This document shows, one piece after another, positions 43,211 to 51,536 of a DNA stretch of 64,000 bases. The DNA comes from Terasakiella brassicae. GTDB lineage: Bacteria; Pseudomonadota; Alphaproteobacteria; Rhodospirillales; Terasakiellaceae. How positions within the stretch are numbered: position 1 is the stretch's first letter; each line of letters starts with the position of its first letter. Location of the stretch: assembly GCF_014641495.1 (NCBI RefSeq), contig NZ_BMHV01000004.1:62001-126000 (forward strand), written 5' to 3'. A model generated the notes under the pieces. The model was not told the DNA's origin. It searched no databases and saw nothing but the letters and a program-made list of their open reading frames with translations. A program made the position numbers and the translations under genes.

Positions 43211-45388
43211 TTAACGTTTCACTCTCAACAGTTCTTCCAGCATCTCGTCTGATGTGGAAATGATCTTGGCCGCAGCACTATAGGCGCGCTGGGTTGTGAT
43301 CATAGAGGTGAATTCTTCCCCCAAATCAACGGTGGAAGCTTCCAATGAAGATTGTTGTACGGAACCGGACCCGGCAGAACCGGCTTCACGCACGGTCGGC
43401 TGACCGGAGAAATCCGTTTCAATCCAGACGTTGCCGGACAGACTGTTCATGCCGTTCGGGTTCACCATTGTGGCAACCGGGATCATAAAGATCGGGCGGG
43501 TCACGCCGTTATCGAACAGGGCGGTCACAACACCGTCTTCCCCGATGGTGACACCGGCAAAGTTACCGAAGGAGGCCCCGTTCTGGGCAATATAGTTGAT
43601 CTGGTATGTATCACCAAATTGTGTCATCCCATCGGCCACGTTATAGTTCCCAAGGGAGACCGATAGGGCCGGACTGTCGGAGCCGTTCATATCTTCCGCC
43701 CCGTTGGCCCAGTCAATTTTATATTGGATGCGGGGGTCAGATGCAGTCGCTTCGTCTGTACCGAAGAATTTATTCGGTGTACCATCGCCATTGAATTCGA
43801 GTGTATAGTTATTGGGATCGGTCCATGCTGCTGCAGAGTCCAGTTTTTCAACTGTGAAGGCACTATCTTGAATAACCGAAGTTACACCAGCCGTTGTTAG
43901 GCCTGACATATCAACGGATATATCATAAGAGGTGGAACCATTATGAAAGGCGACTGAATTTTCACCCGCAATGCGTTCGGCCCAATTATTTGGCGGAGAT
44001 TTAGGTGTACCTGCATATTCGGTCTGCAAAATGTTGTTTACCGCTGCGGCAACCTTATCCATGACTTGAGAAAGAGAGCGTCCGCTAGTGTTAATGTTAA
44101 GGGTACGATCAGCTGCAAGGGCCAATGTTGCAGGAGTGAGACCGCCATCAGTTAATGTAGCTGCGGATGCTTCAGAGAAGGTTACTGCATTGTTGGGTGC
44201 GGCAGCATTCACGGGGTTGTTAAAGGTGATTGTACCACCAGATACGGAGAACCATTCGCCTTGACCAAAAACTGTATCTGCTTGAGTGTTTAGGACTGTG
44301 TTCAAGTTACTGATTGTGGAATTTAAGGTGGATCCAATAGAAACTGAAATATTACCACTGGTAACTGAACTATCGTTGTCAAATTCGAAGACATAGGGAG
44401 TGCCGCCTACGTCCATTGTGAAGGTTTCTCCATCAGCTGGGTTTGTGCCTGAAAAAGCCAGGTCACGGGTTTGCAGAGCCAGATCATCAGATGAACCGCT
44501 GAAGTTAATTGTATAGTCCGTATTATCAACGTTAATCGTCATGGACTTGCCCGCATCAGGAATAGAATCAAAGTCCATTCGACCGATTGACATATAGTTG
44601 TTGCGAGCAGAATTCTGATCTTCCACAACGATTGAGGCTGAGCCGCGTGGCGGGACAACACTTAAATCCCATGCATTAGAAGCCCGTTTCGTCCATGTAT
44701 GGTTGATATTGTGTGCAGCACCCAAAGAGTCGTAAATGAGTACGTCTGTTTTGTGTGACTTACCAACAGCAGCGGAGGAAGGCAGGTTGGCCCCCATAGA
44801 AATGGTGGTTGTTGAAACGGCTGTCCCACCAATTGTTTTCAGGTTGAGCGGACGCAGGTTGGTGTTATCCACGATGTTGTCGTTGATATAAACCGTATCG
44901 CCTTCGGTGTTTCTATAAGATTTCATATAGGTGCTGCCGCCAATGTCTTTTTGAACGGCCTGAGTTGAACCATCCCACGTTTGCAGCGGCCAGCCTTGCA
45001 GGTAGTAGCCGGACGTATTTTGCAGGTAACCTTCTTTATCCACACGGAAAGACCCCGCGCGGGAATAGGCATAGATGTCACCCGTTGACGGGCTGCCCGC
45101 TTCGTTTACGATGAAAAAACCGCCGCCTGAAATTGAAATATCGGTTGCAGATGTCGTGGATTGTAAAAGACCCTGCACATCAACGCCTTGGCGAGGTTTC
45201 GATTGAACGCCGCCTGCGGAATATTTGGTCAGGGAGGCTTGCTTGGTCACCAGTGTCTGAAAATTGACCTGTGTCGATTTGTAGCCGATGGTGTTTACGT
45301 TTGTCACGTTATCGGCAATGGCACCCATCGCACTGGATTGTGCCTGAAGGCCGGATACACCGGAAAAAAGTGCGCCGTATAAGCTCAT
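43211..45388 (-). CDS. flgE: flagellar hook protein FlgE (large)
   Basis: 725 residues, well above the roughly 400 of enteric FlgE. The N terminus MSLYGALFSGVSGLQAQSSAMGAIADNVTNVNTIGYKS and C terminus SSLEASTVDLGEEFTSMITTQRAYSAAAKIISTSDEMLEELLRVKR are the conserved coiled-coil ends of hook proteins. The central region (about 220-520) is enlarged by surface domains rich in Thr, Ser, Gly and Asn with several repeated TFNFSG-like strands. The start has GGAG eight bases upstream. It makes the flexible hook joining rod and filament. Confidence 0.94.
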   Translation of the reverse strand: MSLYGALFSGVSGLQAQSSAMGAIADNVTNVNTIGYKSTQVNFQTLVTKQASLTKYSAGGVQSKPRQGVDVQGLLQSTTSATDISISGGGFFIVNEAGSPSTGDIYAYSRAGSFRVDKEGYLQNTSGYYLQGWPLQTWDGSTQAVQKDIGGSTYMKSYRNTEGDTVYINDNIVDNTNLRPLNLKTIGGTAVSTTTISMGANLPSSAAVGKSHKTDVLIYDSLGAAHNINHTWTKRASNAWDLSVVPPRGSASIVVEDQNSARNNYMSIGRMDFDSIPDAGKSMTINVDNTDYTINFSGSSDDLALQTRDLAFSGTNPADGETFTMDVGGTPYVFEFDNDSSVTSGNISVSIGSTLNSTISNLNTVLNTQADTVFGQGEWFSVSGGTITFNNPVNAAAPNNAVTFSEASAATLTDGGLTPATLALAADRTLNINTSGRSLSQVMDKVAAAVNNILQTEYAGTPKSPPNNWAERIAGENSVAFHNGSTSYDISVDMSGLTTAGVTSVIQDSAFTVEKLDSAAAWTDPNNYTLEFNGDGTPNKFFGTDEATASDPRIQYKIDWANGAEDMNGSDSPALSVSLGNYNVADGMTQFGDTYQINYIAQNGASFGNFAGVTIGEDGVVTALFDNGVTRPIFMIPVATMVNPNGMNSLSGNVWIETDFSGQPTVREAGSAGSGSVQQSSLEASTVDLGEEFTSMITTQRAYSAAAKIISTSDEMLEELLRVKR

Positions 45389-45497
45389 CTTTTATCTCCA
45401 TTAAGAATGTTTTTTTAGCATTCTTGCTTATCGTTTAAGTCACCCGTTCTAGGTCACTGGTTCTCTATTCGTTGAAGCTTGTGCTTCTTGTTATAAA

Positions 45498-46541
45498 TTA
45501 TGCGGCAGCGGCAATCTCTGCGAGAGCTTTAGCTGTAGCATTGGCCTGGGCTGCATCAGATGCGGCCTTAGATGCTTTTGCAGCGGCAGTAATGGCGGTT
45601 TGTGCCGCCTCGGCTGCAAGTGCGGAACTTGTTGCATTTTGTGCTGTTTCATATGCCTCTGCGGCTTCTGCTTTCGCGGCGGCAGCAGCCTCGGAGGCGA
45701 CTTTCGCTTTTTCTACTTCAGCCTCAATCTCGGTGATCGGATAATCTTCAGCATATTCTTGTGTAGATTCGTAAGAAGCCTGTGCAGACTCAGCACTGGC
45801 GGCAGCATCTTGTGCGGATGCTTTGGCTTTCAGTTGAGCCGCAGCGATTGAGTCAACTTCCGACAGTTCAACAGCTTCTTCTTTCAACGAGATGACATCA
45901 GCCAGCTTGACGGCCTGATTGGTCATAATCAGTTCAGGTTCGTCACCGGCATAAGAGACCCCTGTGATCTTGCCGACAGCCGTGGTTGTGACATCAACCG
46001 GTGCACCATCTGCATCCAGTGCGGTCACGGTCAGTTTATAAAGACCATCCGGCAGTTTGTTGCCGCTCAGGTCCGTGCCATCCCACAGGACGCCGTGCTT
46101 ACCGGCCGCCAGGTTCCCTTCACCGGAGAAGACAGTTCGTCCGTTATCATCCTGAATATTGATGAGAGTACCGACAGAATCTTCGTGCAGAACGTAGTTG
46201 AATTCAGCTTCGCCGTTGTAAACCTGAACCTGATTGGTTTTGACTTCGGCCATACGTCCAACATAACTGGCGACAGAGGACAACTGCGAAGTTTCTTGCG
46301 CTTTAATGAGGGCTTCAAGGTTGGCGTTTTGCGAAATTTGCTGTTCCACGCTGGCAAACTGTACCAACTGGGTCGTGAACTCGTTGGCATCCATCGGGTC
46401 CAACGGGTCCTGGTGTTGCAACTGTGTGGTCAGAAGCGTCATGAAATCGTCGAGGTCATCGGCGAGTTTTTGACGGTCCGTTTCGGCCCGTGATTGGCCG
46501 GCAACCGCAGCAGCGCCTAATCCGGAAATTGAGTCAGCCAT
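45498..46541 (-). CDS. flgD: hook capping protein FlgD with long Ala-rich C-terminal extension
   Basis: 347 residues. Residues 1-100 contain the conserved N-terminal FlgD part DDFMTLLTTQLQHQDPLDPMDANEFTTQLVQFASVEQ; residues ~100-200 are the FlgD Tudor/Ig-like beta domain (GKHGVLWDGTDLSGNKLPDGLYKLTVTALD). From about 230 to 347 there is an Ala/Glu/Lys-rich predicted coiled coil (KAKVASEAAAAAKAEAAEAYE) that ordinary ~220-residue FlgD lacks. FlgD caps the growing hook. The extension might contact the large FlgE. It follows fliK by 24 bases and precedes flgE by about 110. Confidence 0.92.
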   Translation of the reverse strand: MADSISGLGAAAVAGQSRAETDRQKLADDLDDFMTLLTTQLQHQDPLDPMDANEFTTQLVQFASVEQQISQNANLEALIKAQETSQLSSVASYVGRMAEVKTNQVQVYNGEAEFNYVLHEDSVGTLINIQDDNGRTVFSGEGNLAAGKHGVLWDGTDLSGNKLPDGLYKLTVTALDADGAPVDVTTTAVGKITGVSYAGDEPELIMTNQAVKLADVISLKEEAVELSEVDSIAAAQLKAKASAQDAAASAESAQASYESTQEYAEDYPITEIEAEVEKAKVASEAAAAAKAEAAEAYETAQNATSSALAAEAAQTAITAAAKASKAASDAAQANATAKALAEIAAAA

Positions 46542-46565
46542 CGTTCAACCTTTCTTCTTTCGTCC

Positions 46566-48365
46566 TTACGCACTCAGGTCCACGCCGCCATAGGCAGCGC
46601 GTAATTGGGCGCGACGTTCCAGTGCTTCCTGTTCGGCTGTCGTGATATCTTCGCCGCGCACAGGTGCGTCATTTAATGTATCGTTGCCAAGATTGCCGGA
46701 CCCATTGCCTTGTGCTCTCTGTTGGCCTTCGTTGTTTTGCTGGCGCAAGTTAAAATTCATATCGCCCATGTCCAAACCTGCCTCACGCATGGATTTTTCC
46801 AATGCTTTGGCATCTTGTTTCAGCATCTCCAGCGTTTCGGGTCGGTCTGCTGTGACGGTTGCGGTGACCTTGGAACCTGTCATGTCCAATTGAACTTCGA
46901 TCCGACCCAATTCCAATGGTTTAAGCTGGATATTGATGCGATCGGCACCGGCTTTTGCAGCCTTGGCGATTTCAACGTTGATATGTTCAGGTTTTGCCGT
47001 TGTGTGAACGTGCTGTTTGGCCTCATGTGTCGGCTTGGCCTGTTCAGCCTGCTGGGTCGGGTTGCTGGCTTGCGTCTGTGTTGTCGTTGCGGTTTGCGTC
47101 GTTTCTGCACCAACCGTTGTTTGTGCAACTTGTGCGCCGGTCCCTTTTGCAGCGGCTTGTGCGCCCTTTGCTTCATTCACCATATTGGCGAAATTCTGAT
47201 TTTGGGTGTTCTGTGCAGAATTGTTTTGATTGTTTTGCACCTGTGCATTGGCGAGACCTGCCTGTGCATTTTGTCCCAGATTGGACTGCGCATTATTCTG
47301 CTGCTGCCCATTTTGGGTGGAAATACCCGCCTGATTGGTGTTTGCTGCAACGCTGGATGCATTGGACAATGAAGTTGAGGTCTGAGACGTGGTTGTCGCA
47401 GCCGCTTCTGCGACTTTGACCTGAACATTTGCCTGTTGGTTCTGACCGATTTTTTTGGACAACTCCGCAGCTTGTTGTTGTGTGTTGCTTTGTTGTTGTG
47501 TGGTCTGTTGCGGATTAATCTCTTTTTGCTCGCCCTTATTGACCTGCGCTTGCTGCTGAGACTGGTTTTGCGCATTGCCGTGCTGACCAGCTTGTCCTTG
47601 TTGGGCGGTGTTTTGTGTGGTCGTTGTCTGTGTTGTTGTGTTTTTGGCGTTCGGATCCACAGCTAAGGGATCAGTCGTCTGGCTCCCTGTTTTTGTGCTA
47701 TTGCCTTGGGTGTTGCTCTGCTGTGTTGAGGCAACGGCGGCAACTACGCTCGGATCTGTTGCACCTTGTGCGTTGGCAGCAGCGGCTTGTCCCAGATTTG
47801 CATTGGCGGCTGCATCGGCAAGGTCGTTGCCTTGGTTTTCGCTGTTTGCGCCAGCCTCATTTGTGTCGGCTGTATCGTTTGAGGCATTACCGTTGGCCTC
47901 AGTTGTTTCTTTTTGTTCGTTCTTATCTGCTTTGGGCTTGTCCCCTGCGTCCGCATCTTTTTGCGGTGCATCCTCGCGTTCGGAACGATCCCGGTTGTCA
48001 TCACTGGCATCCCGACGTGTATCGTCTGCGCGATCATCCGGGCGATCTTCTGTGCGTGTGTCGTCAGATTTATCGCTACGATCACTTGCGACATCGTCGT
48101 CGTTGCGTGCATCGACTGTTTTGGATGCTTTATCGTCGTACGAGTCATCATAGCCTTTGTCAGAACGCGCATCATAGGCGGGCTCGTTGGATGATTTGGA
48201 GGTCGACATGCTTAGGTTCGTGCTCATATTGCTGCTGGAAAAAGCGAGCAAATCGGCAAAACCTGCACTATTGTTGGTGCCTTTTGTTTTTGTTGTTTGG
48301 GCCACAGGACCTGTCACCGGGGCAACAGTTCCGTTATTTTTCGCGTTAACCGCTAAATTATCCAT
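46566..48365 (-). CDS. fliK: flagellar hook-length control protein FliK
   Basis: 599 residues from ATG 48363-48365, which has GAGG 8 bases upstream (the frame runs on to 48410). Residues ~60-170 are very rich in Asp, Arg and Lys, followed by a long Gln/Asn/Thr-rich ruler region to about 460. The C-terminal Flg_hook domain is clear: RINIQLKPLELGRIEVQLDMTGSKVTATVTADRPETLEMLKQDAKALEKSMREAGLDMGDMNFNL. FliK is secreted intermittently, measures hook length and switches export specificity through FlhB. Order fliK-flgD-flgE is normal for Rhodospirillales. Confidence 0.94.
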   Translation of the reverse strand: MDNLAVNAKNNGTVAPVTGPVAQTTKTKGTNNSAGFADLLAFSSSNMSTNLSMSTSKSSNEPAYDARSDKGYDDSYDDKASKTVDARNDDDVASDRSDKSDDTRTEDRPDDRADDTRRDASDDNRDRSEREDAPQKDADAGDKPKADKNEQKETTEANGNASNDTADTNEAGANSENQGNDLADAAANANLGQAAAANAQGATDPSVVAAVASTQQSNTQGNSTKTGSQTTDPLAVDPNAKNTTTQTTTTQNTAQQGQAGQHGNAQNQSQQQAQVNKGEQKEINPQQTTQQQSNTQQQAAELSKKIGQNQQANVQVKVAEAAATTTSQTSTSLSNASSVAANTNQAGISTQNGQQQNNAQSNLGQNAQAGLANAQVQNNQNNSAQNTQNQNFANMVNEAKGAQAAAKGTGAQVAQTTVGAETTQTATTTQTQASNPTQQAEQAKPTHEAKQHVHTTAKPEHINVEIAKAAKAGADRINIQLKPLELGRIEVQLDMTGSKVTATVTADRPETLEMLKQDAKALEKSMREAGLDMGDMNFNLRQQNNEGQQRAQGNGSGNLGNDTLNDAPVRGEDITTAEQEALERRAQLRAAYGGVDLSA

Positions 48366-48625
48366 GATCGCGTCCTCGCAAGTTCCGGTTCTTCGACGGA
48401 TTAAATGCAAGGGATGTGCCAGAAGGTTTATTTTGTTCTAGTTGATTGAAAAATAATAATAAAATTATTATTGGAAGGTTGAGCTTTATGAACTGTTTGT
48501 TGATGACAAGGAAAAAAATACCGTTATGGGCAAAATGTGCAGTCTGTTGTATTGTGTGAGATACAATTTCGTGAGTCTGCTATAAAACATACCATTCAGA
48601 GTTCGACAAAATTTGTAGGGTAATA

Positions 48626-50485
48626 ATGACTCGTATTTCTTTTAAAACATGTAAAAAAAGTCAGGAAGATGCACGAAAAATAATGATGTGGCGTAATGAC
48701 CCGGTCACCTTGGCTGTTTCTTATCATCATACGCCTAAGGTGTGGGAAAATTTTTGGAGGGAATATTGTGACGAATATTTGATGCCCGTTTCGAAGGTAC
48801 CTCAGCCCGTTTTTGCTGAAGTTGATGGCACCCCCTGTGGTTTCTTGAAGTTTGCCCCATTTAAAGACCCTTTGGACCGGAATTTGAGTTGTGTGGAGAT
48901 TTCTATCAATATTGCTCCAAGTTTTCGCAAGCAGGGGTTGGGCCACAGGGTATTGTATGAGGTACAAGATTATTTGAAGCAACAAGGTGTCCAGTCTGTT
49001 TATGCTGAAGTAAGAAAAAATAATGATCCCTCAAAACGAACTTTCCGACGTGCAGGATTTAGATATCTAGGTGATGCTAATAAAACGGTCCATGACACAG
49101 GAGAAGAATGCTGTATTTCTAAATACCTTGTGGACTTAAATATTGAAAAAGCGATTTGCATTGATTTAGACGGAACGTTGGCGGATAGCCTTTCCTGTAT
49201 GGAAGAAGCTTATTATAGTTTTTTGCAGCTTTATGGGGAAGAAGGCGACATAGAGGAGTTTAATCAACTGAATGGTCCTCCTTTACTGAATGTCGTACGC
49301 ATATTACAACAAAGATACGATTTGCCGGGGTCTGTTGTTGAATTACATAAGAAGTATGAAGAAATTATAGATTGCTTTTATGATAAAGCGGCAATTATGC
49401 CCGGTGCTGATCAATTTCTAATTCGCGCTCATCAAGAAGGGTGGGGGATTATCATTGTTACTTCTAACAGTGAAGAACGTACAAGATCTTGGTTGAAGGT
49501 TCGCAAATTATGGCCTCTTGTGAATGCGTTGGTGTGTGGTGAAGATGTTGAAGAAGGGAAACCTTCAAAAGAACCTTATTTGAAAGCCGCTGAAAAAATT
49601 GGTTGCAAGCTTTATAATATAATTGCCATTGAAGATTCGAAAGCTGGTGTATGTTCTGCGACGAGTGCAGGAATTCGCACTTTAATGATAGGACAAGATG
49701 GGAATAATTATGAAGAAGAACAGGCGTGGCCTGTGAAGGATTGGTTCGAAGCAACCTATTTTCTTTTTTCTTTTCAAGGTTTGATGATTTTTAAGTTAGC
49801 GAGAGAATTAAATATTCATCTTAGGGGAGACGGGAGCGTTGATGCTGCACTGAAACATGAAATTGACAGGCTATGGAAAGTAGCTCAGCAGGAAGAGGGA
49901 AATATTTTTTTTAATGGTCCTGTTTGCCGTTTGGTTAACTACGGATATCGTAACCTGACGCTTGAACTTAGTACTTATAAAGTATTTTTGGCTTTACGCC
50001 GGAATATGATGTTACAGACTAAATTAGATTGGTTCTCATTAGCTGTATCAGGTTTGCTGCTTTGTCGTGACGGCCTTGTGGCGGGGAAGCGTTCTAATCA
50101 GGTTGCAGATGAGGCTGGTTATTGGGAGTTGGTCCCTTCGGGGGCATGTGACGACAATGTTTTCGAAGAAGACAAGAGTTATAAAAGTGGACTTGAAAAG
50201 CAAGTTCTCACGGAATTACTTGAAGAAGTTGGTTTGGATCGAAAACAGGTTCGAGTAAGCGATCCGTGTTATTTAATTATCAATACCGAACAACGTTTGA
50301 TTGATGTAGTTTTCAAGATTGAGACAAATTTGTCTTTCTCTGAAATTTCTCAATATTTTCAGAAAGTAAAAGAGGAATATAGTGACATTACGGTTTTAAG
50401 GGAATCAGGTTTAAGTGCTGAAAATATTACCTTAACGAAGACATCGACGTTGATAAAACAGTTATATTGTGACGGGTATATTTAA
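48626..50485 (+). CDS. three-domain GNAT-HAD phosphatase-Nudix protein
   Basis: 619 residues, three catalytic folds in one chain. (1) GNAT N-acetyltransferase, residues 1-170, with APSFRKQGLGHRVL (acetyl-CoA loop R101-K-Q-G-L-G). (2) HAD-like phosphatase, about 174-385: nucleophile D180 and D182 in CIDLDGTLAD, T279/S280 in IVTSNSEE, K312, and acidic E336-D337 in IAIEDSKAG; PGM-like cap between. (3) C-terminal Nudix-like domain, about 425-600: the box reads TELLEEVGL (529-537), so the metal-binding EE is kept but R529 is Thr and the upstream G and E are lost. It is the only plus-strand gene in the glycosylation block and converges on pseB with a 4-base overlap. N-acetylation, dephosphorylation and nucleotide-sugar cleavage would all fit nonulosonic acid synthesis; this is inference. 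Confidence 0.8.
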   Translation: MTRISFKTCKKSQEDARKIMMWRNDPVTLAVSYHHTPKVWENFWREYCDEYLMPVSKVPQPVFAEVDGTPCGFLKFAPFKDPLDRNLSCVEISINIAPSFRKQGLGHRVLYEVQDYLKQQGVQSVYAEVRKNNDPSKRTFRRAGFRYLGDANKTVHDTGEECCISKYLVDLNIEKAICIDLDGTLADSLSCMEEAYYSFLQLYGEEGDIEEFNQLNGPPLLNVVRILQQRYDLPGSVVELHKKYEEIIDCFYDKAAIMPGADQFLIRAHQEGWGIIIVTSNSEERTRSWLKVRKLWPLVNALVCGEDVEEGKPSKEPYLKAAEKIGCKLYNIIAIEDSKAGVCSATSAGIRTLMIGQDGNNYEEEQAWPVKDWFEATYFLFSFQGLMIFKLARELNIHLRGDGSVDAALKHEIDRLWKVAQQEEGNIFFNGPVCRLVNYGYRNLTLELSTYKVFLALRRNMMLQTKLDWFSLAVSGLLLCRDGLVAGKRSNQVADEAGYWELVPSGACDDNVFEEDKSYKSGLEKQVLTELLEEVGLDRKQVRVSDPCYLIINTEQRLIDVVFKIETNLSFSEISQYFQKVKEEYSDITVLRESGLSAENITLTKTSTLIKQLYCDGYI

Positions 50486-51531
50486 AATGTTTCATTTGGG
50501 TAAAGGTGTCTCAGTAGCTGCTTGATCTCTTCAATATCAAGGAAGTGTGGGTTGTTATTACTTGTATATTCAAAGTCTGGTGAGACTTCTTTTGCATCAG
50601 CTAGTTTATTTTCACCAAGTCGCCAAAAAGCATAAGATGGTTGGATTATGTAACAATTATCCATTTCGACCGTTTGTCGTGCTTCATCCATAGGCACCAT
50701 AATTTCATGGAGTTTTTCACCGGGGCGAATGCCAATTATCTTAATGGGGATGTTCGGTGCCATAGCCTTGGCGATATCAGTGATAGTCGTACTTGGAATT
50801 TTGGGAATATAGATTTCACCACCATCCATTCTGGATAAGGAAGTTAGAACGAAATCAACTCCTTGTTGCAATGTAATCCAAAATCGGGTCATCTGATCAT
50901 GGGTAATAGGAAGATGATCGGTACCCTGATTTAATAATTGCTTGAAGAAAGGAATGACACTGCCTCGAGAACCGATAACATTTCCATAACGTACAACGGA
51001 AAAGCGAGTACCATCTTTGCCCGATAAGTTATTAGTCGCAACAAAAATTTTGTCAGAGGCCAGTTTTGTTGCACCGTAAAGGTTTAATGGATTTGCTGCT
51101 TTGTCGGTTGATAAGGCAACAACTTTTTTTACATTCCGGCTCATACAAGCTTCAACAACATTTTCTGCGCCGATGATATTTGTGCGGATACATTCAAATG
51201 GATTGTATTCAGCGGCTGGAACTTGTTTTAAAGCTGCGGCATGGACAACATAATCAATGTCACGTAATGCCATTTGTAATCTTGATTTATCGCGAACATC
51301 TCCGATAAAAAAGCGAATAGTATGAAATTTGGGGTGATTAGCTAATCGATTATGCATCTCATACTGTTTTAGTTCATCTCGAGAATAGATAATAATTCGT
51401 CTTAAGTTTGCTTCATCCAAGAGAGTCTGCACTAATGCATTGCCAAAGGAACCGGTTCCACCTGTAATGAGAATAGATGCTCCATCCAAGAAAGAGGTAC
51501 TTGTTTTAAAAGATGTTAACAGTTTAGACAT
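50482..51531 (-). CDS. pseB: UDP-N-acetylglucosamine 4,6-dehydratase (inverting) PseB
   Basis: 349 residues, short-chain dehydrogenase fold. N-terminal NAD(P)-binding ILITGGTGSFGNALVQTLL, then VVHAAALKQVPAAEYNPFECIRTNIIG, the Ser-Thr-Asp catalytic segment ALSTDKAANPLNLYGATKLASDK, and VVRYGNVIGSRGSV. PseB makes UDP-2-acetamido-2,6-dideoxy-beta-L-arabino-hexos-4-ulose, first step to pseudaminic acid. The C-terminal half with QMTRFWITLQQGVDFVL and RPGEKLHEIMVP is diagnostic for the FlaA1/PseB branch. It overlaps the convergent three-domain gene by 4 bases and lies 5 bases after the Maf gene. Confidence 0.94.
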   Translation of the reverse strand: MSKLLTSFKTSTSFLDGASILITGGTGSFGNALVQTLLDEANLRRIIIYSRDELKQYEMHNRLANHPKFHTIRFFIGDVRDKSRLQMALRDIDYVVHAAALKQVPAAEYNPFECIRTNIIGAENVVEACMSRNVKKVVALSTDKAANPLNLYGATKLASDKIFVATNNLSGKDGTRFSVVRYGNVIGSRGSVIPFFKQLLNQGTDHLPITHDQMTRFWITLQQGVDFVLTSLSRMDGGEIYIPKIPSTTITDIAKAMAPNIPIKIIGIRPGEKLHEIMVPMDEARQTVEMDNCYIIQPSYAFWRLGENKLADAKEVSPDFEYTSNNNPHFLDIEEIKQLLRHLYPNETF

Positions 51532-51536
51532 GACAT

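Noticed and set aside
45400-45430. Small hairpin AAGAATG/CATTCTT upstream of flgE as terminator or attenuator
   Set aside because: Loop is A/T only, stem short, no T tract on the transcribed strand.
47608-48349. Long Cys/Ser-rich plus-strand frames opposite fliK
   Set aside because: They result from the repetitive Asp/Gln-rich codons of fliK read backwards; composition is unlike any protein family.
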